Shown in pieces: positions 63,898 through 64,000 of a stretch of 64,000 bases of DNA. Below the pieces are notes generated by a model, which searched no databases, was not told where the DNA came from, and was given only the letters and a program-made list of their open reading frames with translations. The stretch's first letter is position 1. Each line of letters opens with the position of its first letter. The position numbers and the translations under genes are program-made. This stretch comes from Mactromeris polynyma (lineage: Eukaryota; Mollusca; Bivalvia; Venerida; Mactridae), in NCBI GenBank assembly GCA_032209605.1, contig JASFXZ010000013.1, positions 6,471,401 through 6,535,400 on the forward strand, read 5' to 3'.

Positions 63898-64000
63898 GTA
63901 CGTATGCAGCTAGTTAGCACTATATTTGTGTAGGTGTTTTATATAGATACACCTCAAGTGTTACGCAATATTGAAATATTTGTTCTATCTTCAGTAAATC
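63898..64000 (+). other. Start of the next array 2 intron, truncated
   Basis: The first 103 bp match the other array 2 introns with small indels, so the array probably continues past the window. Confidence 0.7.

Overview
The window looks like nuclear DNA of a lophotrochozoan invertebrate, most likely a bivalve mollusc. This is an inference from AT-rich intron-dense sequence, short exons with GT..AG borders, tRNA-derived SINEs whose 3' end carries a GGCGTTAAACCC-type motif, foldback MITEs and many minisatellites. There is no rRNA gene, no prokaryotic feature and no second recognisable gene. The plus strand carries one very large secreted-protein gene that runs through the whole window and is open at both ends. 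I assembled 54 exons by hand. All borders are GT..AG and every exon junction keeps phase. The exons total 23,472 nt (7,824 codons) without a stop. No promoter, start codon, final stop or polyadenylation site of this gene lies inside the window.

Layout: (1) 1-5913, the end of a von Willebrand D domain, then C8 and TIL cysteine-rich modules. (2) 7016-13179, six LDL-receptor class A repeats, one per phase 1-1 exon, interrupted by large intronic minisatellites. (3) 13681-26340, five divergent copies of a domain of about 135 residues bounded by an N-terminal and a C-terminal Cys. I read it as a diverged discoidin (F5/8 type C, galactose-binding-like) domain; copy 3 still shows the usual discoidin C-terminal pattern. 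Ser/Thr-rich linkers separate the copies. (4) 26519-47271, a tandem array in which one phase 0-0 exon is repeated 12 times (named A to L here). Each exon encodes the C-terminal half of one domain, a mucin-like linker of 9-residue repeats ([18 protein letters not shown]), and the N-terminal half of the next domain. (5) 47851-56813, two single-copy domains with Ser/Thr linkers and a 4.4-kb intron. (6) 57138-63897, a second array of the same exon (M to P), continuing past the window end. In all, 23 complete domain copies and the N-half of a 24th are visible.

The order VWD-C8-TIL, LDLa, discoidin resembles SCO-spondin and hemocytin-type extracellular proteins. The expanded mucin-like arrays suggest a giant secreted glycoprotein of mucus, extracellular matrix, shell/periostracum or immune surfaces; the sequence does not decide among these. 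The arrays record their own history: a higher-order 3,160-bp alternation, two introns that hold scars of deleted exons, repeated in-frame 222-bp losses, and a recombinant unit at the end of array 1.

Exon coordinates come from reading frame, phase continuity and splice consensus only; there is no transcript evidence. Extreme similarity between units means that copy number depends on the correctness of the assembly.
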